From NCBI GenBank assembly GCA_036346225.1, contig JARFIW010001469.1, positions 7,596,001 to 7,660,000 of the forward strand: DNA of 64,000 bases, read 5' to 3'. Origin of the DNA: Platerodrilus igneus. Its lineage: Eukaryota; Arthropoda; Insecta; Coleoptera; Lycidae. The stretch's first letter is position 1. The number at the start of each line of letters is the position of its first letter. The position numbers were made by a program, and so were the translations under genes. Positions 35,713 through 45,394 of the stretch are shown one piece after another. The notes under the pieces were generated by a model. It searched no databases and was not told the origin of the DNA. It saw nothing but the letters and a program-made list of their open reading frames with translations.

Positions 35713-36239
35713 TAGGTAAAATGCGATGAGCTATAAAGGGTAAAAAGTTAGCATAGGGTTTTTAGCACTTTCTGATTTAAAATGGAGGAATCAACACGAT
35801 CAAATTTAATGGTATAATAAAATTGGTTTGATGCTGCGGCCTACCACATACCCAAAAGTTAGGCACTCTCCATGCCTTCGTTGAACATGAAATTTTGCGA
35901 TTCTCGAGAGCATTCTTCTCCGAGTTCAGAAAGAACACGTTTGGAATTGGACATCCAGCTTCGTGTCCACCTTTAGAGTGCACCAACTTTATATCCGATG
36001 CCATACGTATAGCTTCTTCCTCACTATTAAAGCTATCTAACCAATCGTCGACGTAGTGGCGTTCAACAATAGCTTGTAGTACCTTTGGATACTGAGCCGC
36101 AAACTTAGACGCATTCTTGTTGGTGAACAGGAGGCACCAAATGTTAGTACCTTCATGACGTGCTACGTACATTTACGTAGCCTAAGAGCCAAAGAAGAAA
36201 TTGAACGGGCTCATTCGGTGAGCGGGTGGGGTATTATAC

Positions 36240-37690
36240 ATACCAAACGTAACTGGGAAGGCCTGAAATAAAAATACACGCACTCATTTAAACTCATAAC
36301 AAAATATACAAAAAAGAATTCTTCTTAATCTTCTTTGGGAATGAAACCACTCATAGTTTTTAAAATCTATTTTAAAAACTATGAGTGGTTTCATTCCCAA
36401 AGAAGATTAAGAAGAATGCTAAACAAACCACAACAAACATACAGGGAGTATATACAAAAAAGAAACCTATAGTTAAACAAAATATGTACAAAACATAGTA
36501 TTCCCAAACCCAAAAAAAAATTGCTATAACCCCAGTATACATATATCAAGAGAAACCCACAAAAAATTACCCCTTTAACTGGCGAGCTGTAGTTTTTAGT
36601 CCCCTCCCCATCTGACTTACCCAGAGAAAAATTACCAAAGTACAACGCTAAAAACCAAAGCTCTAAATGATCAATGTAAATACCTAATTTATTACATAAA
36701 CGTGCCGCAATAAATACAATATTATTAACAAAAAAATAATATCTCGCATAAAAGTAAGAATTTTAAATCAGTTATCCATTAAGCATTTTAACCCAGTTAC
36801 ACAGTAATATGTAGTATATCCTTTTGTTTTGTAGTTAGTTAAAACAGCTAGTACTACATTCAAAACATGGCAAAGAGCTCCAAAATAGTTTCAAAATTTT
36901 CATATAGGCGAAGTAATTTTGTGTATGCATGAGTTTAAATAGGGAAGTCCAAATATATAGGGGTCCAACTTAAGTAGGGACGAAACACTCACCAGCGTGT
37001 TCAAGGTGTTGGATCTCTCGTTTACTCCTAGGACCGGAGCGGGCCAGATGGACCTGAGACCACGCCACTGGTGCAACCTTCTATACCCCGCAGGAACGGC
37101 AATTCACGGACTATCGTGTCCCCCGCAGGAAGCTAGAATGATTACAAAAAATATTAATTTATTTACGCCGACAAGTACAGGTTTATAAAACCATCAATAA
37201 ATACCACGCTGTAAGGCGTGCGCGAAATTTTCATAAAGAAAACGGAACGAAGAAGCTAGCAATTCCGACGAGTACTTTTTAACATTTTCGTAAAGAAAGT
37301 GAACATAAATCCGTTTAATTAAACAACCAGAGCTCCAAGTCATATTGTTATAAAGGCGCGATTAAGAGACTGGAAAACACGGTTTTATCGGATAGTACAC
37401 GACCTTAGTTCGACGAGTCTGTAAACTGCAACAACAGAGAAAACAATTATACGTTATCGGAATGTCCAACAACTTAAAGAATACCTAAAACAAGGCATTG
37501 ACTTATTTAAATTTTATTATAAACTTGCCGTCTCCAAGCAAATAGATTTGCTTTAAAAATTATTGTAAAGCGGGCGTTTTCTGGACAGGTAAATTTAAGA
37601 ATAGAAACGGAATTTATTCGAACGGGTAATGACTTAACGAAGAAAAAAAGGGTATTTAATTGATCCCGAAAATAAACGTAACGTTCCATT
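36240..37690. mobile_element. 1.4 kb composite insertion inside BEL-2 RT
   Basis: Separates two parts of one reverse transcriptase domain, so it inserted after BEL-2. Exact ends and a target duplication could not be fixed. It contains hairpin element copy 2 (36319-36449), a GC-richer patch at 36980-37150, and, at 37355-37690, a diverged copy of sequence found inside the 45.4 kb hAT element (46645-46990). It may be part of a hAT or another non-autonomous transposon. Confidence 0.55.
36319..36449. mobile_element. Hairpin-plus-tail insertion, copy 2 (131 bp)
   Basis: A nearly perfect palindrome: arms of about 45 bp (left from CTTCTTAATCTTCTTTGGG) around a central TCTA-like spacer, then a one-sided right tail with AAACAAACCACAACAAA. 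It is flanked by the exact 15-bp direct repeat ATATACAAAAAAGAA (36304-36318, 36450-36464). It shares arms and tail with the 6324-6534 copy but is 80 bp shorter, lacking most of the central part. Confidence 0.78.
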
Positions 37691-38359
37691 TTCGCGCCAA
37701 AGAGACCGTTGCGCCTGCTGATCTTCTTGATTCACCAAGACCTGATAGAACATGTGTTTTATATCGCCGCATACTGTTACTTGCCGTTCCCTAAATTTAT
37801 ACAAAATTGTAGGCGAAGAAGTCTACAAATCAGGTCGCTTCAGTAGCATGGAATATGGTGATACTCCATCAACCTTTGCGGCACCATCCCATACAATTCT
37901 AAACTTTTGGGGTTTATTGGGATTTGAAATAGAAAAAATTGGCAAATACCACGTCTTTAAGGTAATGTAATTTTCCTCCTCTTTTTGACAGGTTACGAAT
38001 ATATTCTTCAGCAACATACTCTGCCATTATGTTGGATAACTTTTTGCCCAAACCAGGGTCTTTCACATTTTTTCTCCAAAGAGTGCCATAGGAAGAATTA
38101 CCTTGCCATATCTCCAAAGTAATGCTGCCTCAAATCGACCATTCACGCGCGCCACGCATGTGTCCAATAGTTTGCGGACATGTTCATTTTCTCTTGTTTC
38201 TATTAACTTTTCTGGGTTTTTAACCCCAAAATTTACTCTTGAGAAAAATTCTCTCACGATCTGGTGAAGATTAACATCGCGACGGCATTCGCACATGTGG
38301 AAGTTAATACACTCGTTTTCTCTGTTGTGGTTGTGAAGTGGACCTGAAACTGTCCAACC

Positions 38360-39139
38360 TCAACGAGTTTTAAATACAACTGGCTTACCCCATTTACCTT
38401 CTCTCACCTCTAATGGTAAACAAAGTTGCCAATGCTGTAGGCCAATCAACATTGTCGGAACAGCATCTTCATACAACACAATTGGCAACTTTTTTAGATG
38501 TTGGTGCTGCGATTGATCATTTGCCTTTCTCAGTGACTGAACTGAAAGATTTAGCTGTGGGACTGTTCGGACGTCGGATATTTTAAACTGAAGGCTTTCA
38601 GGATGACACCCCAAAATTGCTAGCGATACTCGTTGGCTGTCTTTCTCTTTTCTAGTGGTATTTCCGGTCCATTTTAAACAGAGGCTTTCACGCGGTCCTT
38701 CAAGTTTAATTGACTGGACAGCTTTGTTTTCTAGTAGCGTTAGTGATGATCCTTCATCTAGGAATGCATACGTGTTAACTTTATTAGTTTTGCCATACAA
38801 TATCACAGGTATAATTCTAAATAGAACGTTATTCATCTGCGGTCGATATGTATTTAGGCTGACAGTTGCCACGACTTGGGTTTCTGAATCTTTGATTGAA
38901 TTTTGTTCCGCTAGTTGCGAATTATGGAGCTGCGGATGGTGTTTGAGGATGCATTCGTCAATAGAATTGACCTTTACATGCTTAGACTTTTTCAATAAAT
39001 GATTACCTAAACAACAAACACACAAATTATGCCGTTTTACCACATCCCACCTTTTGATACGGCTAAATAATAAAAATTTTGGGTTATCAGGTACGACATG
39101 CTCTGATTTGCGGCAAACCCTACATCTAGATTTTATCAC
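38360..39139 (-). pseudogene. BEL-2 zinc knuckles and aspartic protease
   Basis: 259-codon open stretch. Residues 1-50 hold a cysteine set (CRVCRKSEHVV, then CVCCLGNHLLKKSKH). Residues about 100-250 are the DUF1758 aspartic protease of BEL polyproteins: AFLDEGSSLTLLENKAV, with Asp followed by Glu-Gly-Ser-Ser as often seen in Pao elements, then TMLIGLQHWQLCLP near the end. The stretch is intact; it joins the RT region at about 38355 through a frameshift. The protease cuts the polyprotein into mature parts. Confidence 0.9.
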
Positions 39140-39149
39140 TTAGTTTTTG

Positions 39150-40679
39150 CTACTATCTGCAGCAGTCGTTTTTGGAAAGGTGTTGTATGAAGAAAACTAC
39201 CTAATGGTTTATGTTTTCTTTATCTTTTATCAGGTTGGTTCCAATTCAATTCAATTGGGCCAGAAACATTATGTGCCGTTGTTACAATGTTCATTAACCA
39301 GTCTGCAAATATGTTTAGTTTAATTGTAACAAATTTTCGTTTATGCATTCCCCAATCTAATTTTAAATTGGCTGGTAACTTAGGAACCATTTGTTACAAA
39401 ATATCCGAATTGTTCAAGTAGTTGGTCAATCCAGTTCATTCCATAGTACTGCACATACTCATAACATTGAGAGCATACGACACCAGCAAGTCAAATCGCT
39501 CTTTTGGCAAAGGAGGCTCGGACTATATCTCCTTCATTAATTCATGTACAATGAGTTCCGGTTTGCCAAACAACATTCGCAAAGTGTTCATCATCTTTGG
39601 AACACTAGCTGCGACCAGAAGGTTTGCGTATACTGCCGTTAAAGCATTTTTGAAGTCGGCTCAAATTATCAGCATTGCTATAACCACAACTTTTAGTCGA
39701 TGATTGATAACTACTGAAGAACATCGGCCAGGTTTGTGAGTTACCATCAAATACTGGCAAATCCTTTGGAATTACCTGCTTTGCTGCTATATGGCAAGGT
39801 GCTAAACCTGCTATACCGCCACCAGATAGTGGGGGCATTTGAATAATATGTTCATTATGATGTGAATTGCAGTTATGACCAAATGATTCTGGTTTACTAA
39901 TGGGGGCACTAGCTCCCCTACCTGGAAGCGTTTGGAGTCAATCCTCAGCGCGCTGCCTGATCTCCGTGCCTTCGCTTAGGTTGTCATGTATTGAGCAAAT
40001 TTTACTTTTTGTATATACTTTTTCTTCTAGGCGTAATCGCGCTAACTCCACTTACTTTTCTTCTTCTAATCGCCTGAATGCAAGTTACCGTCTAATCGTT
40101 GATTTAGTACAGTTGGAAGTAGATCTTGGTATATTTGTTACTAGAGGTAACTGAGCATTGATCACAAACGTGCCCAAAGAATCAAGCATTTGAGGTGCGG
40201 ATGTAGTGGCTATTGCTGCTGAATTTACACCCCCCAATGACAGAACAAGTATTGTTCACGCGAGGAATTGGTTTGTGATAAACTTTTAACTCGAAATTCA
40301 TTTTGGACGTTTTTACCATTAGATGTGCTAGTTTTTTTGCATAACCTTTACATTTGCTATCGAATTAATCGAAGCACCATAATTGCTCAGAGCGTTCTCA
40401 TTCGGAATTCTTTGACAGGCACTGTCACTTTGAACAAGCGATAACCGAGAAATAGTTTTAGTTAAAGTTTCTGCCGGTGAGGTAACTTGAAATGGTGTTC
40501 GAATGTTTGCTTGTAAACAATACTTCTGAAGAGCCTGGATCTTTAAACAAAGGAGATTCATCTGTCTTGCACCTTCCATGTAGGATCTCGTCGGCTGAAT
40601 GTTGATTATTTAACCCCAGTTTAGATATTTCGTTAATCAATACATTGATCGATGCATCCGATTCCTCTACTTTGTTCCT
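39150..40679 (-). pseudogene. BEL-2 gag, central and core region
   Basis: A low-complexity segment in frame with the PHD-like domain (40640-40458, EISKLGLNNQHSADEILHG), followed by a poorly conserved stretch and then the gag core (DUF1759) at 39838-39605: KDLPVFDGNSQTWPMFFSSY and CGYSNADNLSRLQKC, both family hallmarks. Further core sequence continues to about 39420 in other frames. Many stops and frameshifts are present. gag assembles the RNA-containing particle. Confidence 0.82.
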
Positions 40680-40868
40680 TTTCGATACACAAGTGTGACA
40701 TGTTCAATCCACATTTGCAATATTTTTTGTTACATGTACACCCAAAAAGTGATACCACACGTTGCATAGGTCACATGCTACCATCTCCATATTGTCAGGT
40801 TTATTGCAAAGGCCGCAATTACGAGTAACTCGACCATATCTTGCATTTCCAATTCGATTTTGTGGCAT
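40680..40868 (-). pseudogene. BEL-2 gag N-terminal PHD-finger-like domain
   Basis: ATG at 40868, 70 bp inside the 5' LTR. Residues about 18-60 show a PHD-type zinc pattern: CGLCNKPD, then ACDLCNVWYHF, then TCHTC. The spacing C-x2-C-x10-C-x2-C-x4-H fits; the next ligand position is Gly instead of Cys, and the conserved Trp before the last Cys pair is a TGA stop. PHD fingers at the start of gag are found in some insect BEL elements, as I recall. In chromatin proteins this fold reads histone H3 tails, so an element could use it for targeting or localisation; that role is inference. The same frame continues into the next gag segment. Confidence 0.68.
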
Positions 40869-40937
40869 TATTGGATTTATTTTAATAAGATCCTGAGTCA
40901 GTCATAACAACTTGCAGATGAATTTGAATTTTCAGAT

Positions 40938-42253
40938 TGTTAAATTACAAGGGTTGTGACGGGCCGCCCTGTAATGAATCGTAGCTATTAATTTAAAGCA
41001 TGGTATTCCTGTTATATGATAAGTTTAAGTGTGTGGGTAGTATCATTTGACATACATAAAGAGGTTCGCGTCAGGTGGACACGGCAGGTGGTTGCGCGCA
41101 TCGACAAATGCAAACGAATAGGGAGGGTGAAGGTTAAACGTTCGCCGGGTAAAGACGTCCGACGATTTTTAGAAGTTTGGTCGAGGTAGATTTGCGATGG
41201 GAATGCAAATCGTGCGTGTGTGAGGATTGTATAAGATTACGCGTGTGTTATCAGTATAGTATAACTAAAACTAATTGCTGGAGGTGGTTGGAGTTATTTA
41301 ACAATTGTTTATCGTGAAACACGCATCAAAGTGAGAAACATTATCTTACACAAACGCGAGTTTACGACGGTAATCAGCTGAATTACAACGGGGTGTTGTT
41401 TGCACTCCTTAATTAGATTGAAGGTCGAGTGCTGCGCTGTTAACTTCGGCGCGTGGAGCTGAAGTAAGCCGGCCATCGTGGGGTTTTGGTGAACGTTCAT
41501 CACGCCAAAGGGTGAGTGGAATGAACTTATGCTTTTTATTGCGCTTGATTTAAACAAGTTATTATCATAACATTATTTAGGGTTCATGGTTTATGGTAAT
41601 ACGCGGCTAGTATTAGATTATTATTTAATATAAGTTTATTTCTTGTGTTATCAACAAAGAGTTTATCAAATTTGGCAGTTGTCTTTGACTAGAATTCATG
41701 TTTTGTATCAATGATTAGTGTTGTAGGAGAACCCAATACGTAGAATATTATTTAATATTTATGAACTAAATATTTGGCGCCCTGGGATTACTTAGATTGG
41801 GTAATGTTTCTCATTAATCCGGTATAAAGAAAGAAGTCTTATAGCTCGGAGGTGGGGCAGAGCCCCGGCCGGTTACAGGCTCCAAGAAGATTTTGGCACA
41901 GCTGAAATGGGGGAAAGGAAACTCAAAGCGTTTGTTAGATAATGCTCTGTACTTTATTTTACAATATTTCCTTAAGCCATGGAGCTGAAAATTCCTAAAA
42001 TATTGGGGTTGCTAAATTAGTAATTCAAATATAAGTTGTTTACAATTTGTGCCCGAATAATTAACATCTATGCAAAGTTATAAACAACTGTGTTTGTGGG
42101 CTTCAATACTACCAAGAAACTAATTTAACATCTTATTAAAACATTAACCATCATAAACTTCAAACTCGCGGATAACCTGATTTTCTATACAAATTAACAC
42201 TATCAGTGCATCATTTAAGGTGCCTTTTTAGAACAAATCTTTGATTACTAACA
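40938..42253 (-). mobile_element. BEL-2 5' LTR, split by a solo LTR
   Basis: The first 17 bp (40938-40954) and 41878-42253 align with the 3' LTR. Between them lies a 923-bp solo LTR. Without it and its duplication the length is about 389 bp. No clear tRNA-complementary primer site was recognised next to it. Confidence 0.88.
40955..41877. mobile_element. Solo LTR (923 bp) of another LTR retrotransposon
   Basis: Begins TGTGACGGGCCGCCCTG and ends GCCCCGGCCGGTTACA, so it has TG...CA ends, with a near-match 4-bp duplication (GGGT at 40951-40954, GGCT at 41878-41881). It interrupts the BEL-2 5' LTR. A 4-bp duplication suits Ty3/gypsy or related elements. It contains no coding frame. A TTTGGCGCCCTGGG string at about 41775 resembles a primer-binding site but lies inside, so an internally deleted element is an alternative. 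Confidence 0.72.
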
Positions 42254-42946
42254 CCTGCATTAAATCCAGGTTAAAAAGCATGGTCGAATGAATACAAGAG
42301 AAAAACTAATATATTCGGGTGAATACTTTGGGATCGTATATGTACTCTTTACCCCATATTCTAACGGCCACGTCCACGTCCAGGGCGCTAAAAATTTCTT
42401 TATCTCACTTTCATCTTTCTTATCGCTCAGACGATCATTCGATTCCAAATATATTTTTTTTTTAGGGTTCTGATTTTCTAACTTTCTTCATTACTTGAAT
42501 TGTAGACTCCTGTCTGTAGATCTACTCACACGATCTGCTCCTACGGCTTTCGGTACTTATATGCCCATGATTCGTACCTGAATCATCCGTTGCACGATAT
42601 TGTCTTTTATTATTTTCCTGCCAATTATTCATATTGTCGACCTATCCTAATCCTGGTCTGTTTTCAACCTCGAAAGTATTGTCTATTTTAGATAGATAAG
42701 TTTCAAAATCATTAATGATTTTTGGTTTTTATTCCATTTAGTACCACCCCTTGTTGAACATTGCTTTCAAAATGCTTAGAAATAACTCCCACTAAATTTG
42801 TTTTGGTTATAGATACATTTGTGTAAGAAGCTTTATTCACTAGTTTTAACACATAGCTTGCTCTTTTACCTGATCTATATTGACCAAACATTAAATTTCC
42901 ATTAATATTTCCTGTTGAAGTCTCACACATACGCCCGCACTCACGC

Positions 42947-42952
42947 TCTCTT

Positions 42953-42992
<40 letters not shown>

Positions 42993-43030
42993 GCGCGCGC
43001 GCATACGCACACATGCACAGACACACACAG
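42947..43030. repeat. TC/AC/GC dinucleotide microsatellite
   Basis: Runs of TC, then AC, then GC, then AC, directly beside the left end of the hAT element. The minus frame through it (Cys/Val/Arg/Glu repeats) is a by-product. Confidence 0.95.
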
Positions 43031-43040
43031 ACGTTTATAC

Positions 43041-44107
43041 TAGTGCTGGCAATAAAATTCGATTAATCGATTGATCGAAAATCGCGGTTTTTAAAAAGTA
43101 ACAAATCGATTATTCGATTAATCGAATATTCGAATAATTGATTAATCGAATATTCGATTAGTCAACCAATAGTACACACCTATTAAAAATTATGGGTAAA
43201 TAAAATACAGTTAAAAGAAAAATGGTTTGTTTTTATTTCGATTAAGAGGCAAGTCCTTACAGAACGAAAGTAAAATTAAAAATATAACAGTACAAACATG
43301 TTGTAAAATAAAACTTAAGCGTGCTCTGACCTGTCTACAGGAACCGGACCTGTACACAAAATTACAAACGATATATTTTTGTCAAATAAATTAGAAATAC
43401 ATCCAACAACACCTATAATCACTGTTATTTGATTAACTGACTTGAATCAATTGGAAGAATAATTTTTTATTGTGTTAATTGCCTAACATGATCCATGACG
43501 TATATATAATTCAGTTTGATTACCTAATAGATTAAAATCAACTACCTACGTAAGTGTACAATAATATAGTAAGGAAACGCCTGTATTAATAGCTGTTCGA
43601 TTTCCGATTACCTGAGTGGGTCCACTATTATAGTTTATAATTTAGTTGTTGCTTATTAAACTGCAAATTCATAATTTTAAAATGATTTTGTAAGTTTGTT
43701 TCTAGCTTGAACTTATAATACCTAACTAAATTATAGCCGTATTATTTGTATTACGAATATAGAGCCCAAGTTCTCTTTTTCCTATGTGTGCAAGCTATAA
43801 CGTGAGGGAAGACAAAAATACAACCATACATAGTACAAGTGGACAAGATCTTGCTATTGGATGGAGGATACTTGAAAATGAAATGAAACACGACTTGATG
43901 AATTTTGTAATTTTGTAATTGATTATTCCATTAATCAGTTAATCGAATAATCGATTAATCGATTAATCGAATATTCGATTAACCGATTAATCGAATATTC
44001 GATTAGCCGAATATTCGATAGAAAATCGATTAATCGGTTTAATCGGTTTGCGAATACTGCAAAATTCGATTAATCGAATACAACTTTTTCGAATTTTGCC
44101 AGCCCTA
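43041..44107. mobile_element. Non-autonomous hAT-like element with ATTCGATTAATCGA arrays, 1067 bp
   Basis: Ends TAGTGCTGGCAAT and (complement) TAGGGCTGGCAAA, flanked by GTTTATAC (43033-43040) and GTTTTATAC (44108-44116), an 8-bp target duplication with one inserted T. Both subterminal regions hold many overlapping palindromes of the ATTCGATTAATCG type (43058-43165 and 43920-44090). The middle has no transposase frame. hAT elements make 8-bp duplications and have TAG/CAG(G/T)GCTGG-like ends. It sits inside the gypsy gag remnant. Confidence 0.8.
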
Positions 44108-44734
44108 GTTTTATACTCTACAATGAACTCTCCTAGGACGAAGCCTTACGTGTTCGGGTACTTTTGCATAATCAAATAATTTATTTAATTTCTTAAGAAA
44201 TGGTAGCGGGTGCATTTCTCCGTTAGGATTAAAACTTAATGCCCTCACCCCCACCCCATCAGCTCTTTAAATACAGAAAAATATTGTTTATTTTCTGAAT
44301 TCTCGACATTATTAACCGTTCCAATGTTAACATTCTGGGATGACAAAATGTGTTATGTCGGTTTTTAATCATATTTACTGCTAATCCAGAAATGCTTTCT
44401 TGTATTGTTATCATACCTACAGATAACGATACTAATCATTTATTTATATCAGCTATATCACTCTTGATCGGGGTGTCTAACACTTTTAATTCTTCGTTCT
44501 TTGTCTGCTACGCTTAGCTCTGACCGTTTAGATTTGCTCGAGACATAATTTTACTACGAAATCTCCTACACTTTTGTAAATAATTAGTTTTAGATCTTCA
44601 ACGTCGGTACGCAATGACCTTGCGGATTGTAATTATTCGTTTTTGTGATGAGCTTAACGAGCGTGCCGACTCGACTAACACAAGCCTCTCACAACGTAGC
44701 CCAATTTATTTCTGGTAAAACCGATTTCACAAAT

Positions 44735-45024
44735 TATACTTACATATCCGAGTGACCAAACAATAAAATACGTGATATGGTTCATCAATAATACGATTCC
44801 GGCAATTACAGAGTGTTCTGGAATAGTCTTTTAAGAGAGAAGCAGTATTATACCGACGCCGCGCCGTTTAAGAATTCTTTTTATTTCTATAGCTGTAGTT
44901 GATGACTACGAGAAGCTATTTTTAGATTATGATTAAATGAATGCAATAGGAAAACATGGGTATATTTCAGTAGCTTCTATAACGATGGAAGGTATTGTTG
45001 CAACTCGAAAGAAGGGAGGTGTTA
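44735..45024 (-). repeat. Possible LTR of the Ty3/gypsy gag element
   Basis: On the minus strand the stretch would begin AGTTAACACCTCCC, like the AGTTA(A)C starts of insect errantivirus-type LTRs, and lies directly 5' of the gag remnant. A second copy is not in the window, so this cannot be confirmed. Confidence 0.25.
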
Positions 45025-45394
45025 ACTCTAACCCAGTCGCATGTATAAAGTAAATTATTCAATCGACCAAGTGGTTAAAATAAGTGTGCTACTGTCTATA
45101 TAAGTTAATAATTAACACTAAGTCATATTTAATCGATTAGTGCTTGTGTAGTAACAAATTAATAGTTATACTGCCAACAAAACATACACTGTTAGCGTTC
45201 CCGTCGCTTTAGGAATATGTAGTATTTATTGTTAGCTCAGTTGATTAAAAATTCTTTAAAGATTTATCTTAGTAAATATTTGTTAATAATTAGTCCCTCG
45301 TTGAACTGAATAAGAAAATTGCAATTGAAGTACGTTACAATAAACGACCACTAGATGAAAACAGTGCGTGCGCTTGTAAAGTATTTATTATTTG

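Larger units (their letters stand above)
35777..38296 (-). pseudogene. BEL-2 reverse transcriptase, split by a 1.4 kb insertion
   Basis: N-terminal part 38296-37690 in three frames: LHQIVREFFSRVNFGVKNPE, RFEAALLWRYG, IFSISNPNKPQKFRIVWDGA (the FDAA-type motif with Trp), and near 37780 the TVCGDIKHMFYQVL motif with the first catalytic Asp. An insertion separates this from 36172-35777, which holds RHYVDDWLDSFNSEEEA, the YxDD active site. A frameshift lies just upstream of QYPKVLQAIVE. The nested insertion between about 36240 and 37690 includes a hairpin element and a diverged repeat. Non-functional. Confidence 0.88.
31790..42253 (-). mobile_element. BEL/Pao LTR retrotransposon (BEL-2), 10.5 kb with nested insertions
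   Basis: Ends: 3' LTR 31790-32175 and 5' LTR 40938-42253 (the latter enlarged by a nested solo LTR). They begin TGTTAAATTACAAGGG and end TTACTAACA, flanked by the duplication CCTGC (31785-31789, 42254-42258). Coding is on the minus strand: PHD-like domain and gag (40868-39150), zinc knuckles and protease (39139-38360), reverse transcriptase (38296-35777), Pao connector (35712-35280), RNase H (33986-33720), integrase (33522-32600), C-terminal module (32652-32170). Nested in it are a mariner-like element, a 1.4 kb insertion that includes a hairpin element, and a solo LTR. All genes are broken. The LTRs are visibly more diverged than those of BEL-1, so it is older. Confidence 0.95.
42260..44545 (-). 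pseudogene. Ty3/gypsy-type gag remnant, split by a hAT element
   Basis: Minus-strand pieces before the hAT: a possible start at 44545 (MSRANLNGQS), then about 44260-44115 with SFNPNGEMHPLPFLKKL and YAKVPEHVR, which resemble the retrotransposon gag core where FL and VP are conserved. After the hAT, at 42940-42640: NINGNLMFGQYRSGKRASYV, VGVISKHFESNVQQGVV, then NGIKT, and in another frame FETYLSKIDNTFEVEN. These fit insect Ty3/gypsy gag. Part of the core is missing, replaced by a TC/AC microsatellite (42947-43030). No intact frame. This is inferred from motif order and not from a clean alignment. Confidence 0.5.

Noticed and set aside
41770..41790. Primer-binding site of an intact retroelement
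   Set aside because: TGGCGCCC is suggestive, but no LTR end lies directly before it and no coding region follows.
42712..43026. Cys/Val/Arg/Glu repeat protein start
   Set aside because: Its first third is microsatellite translation. Only the later part has gag-like motifs, and it is reported there.
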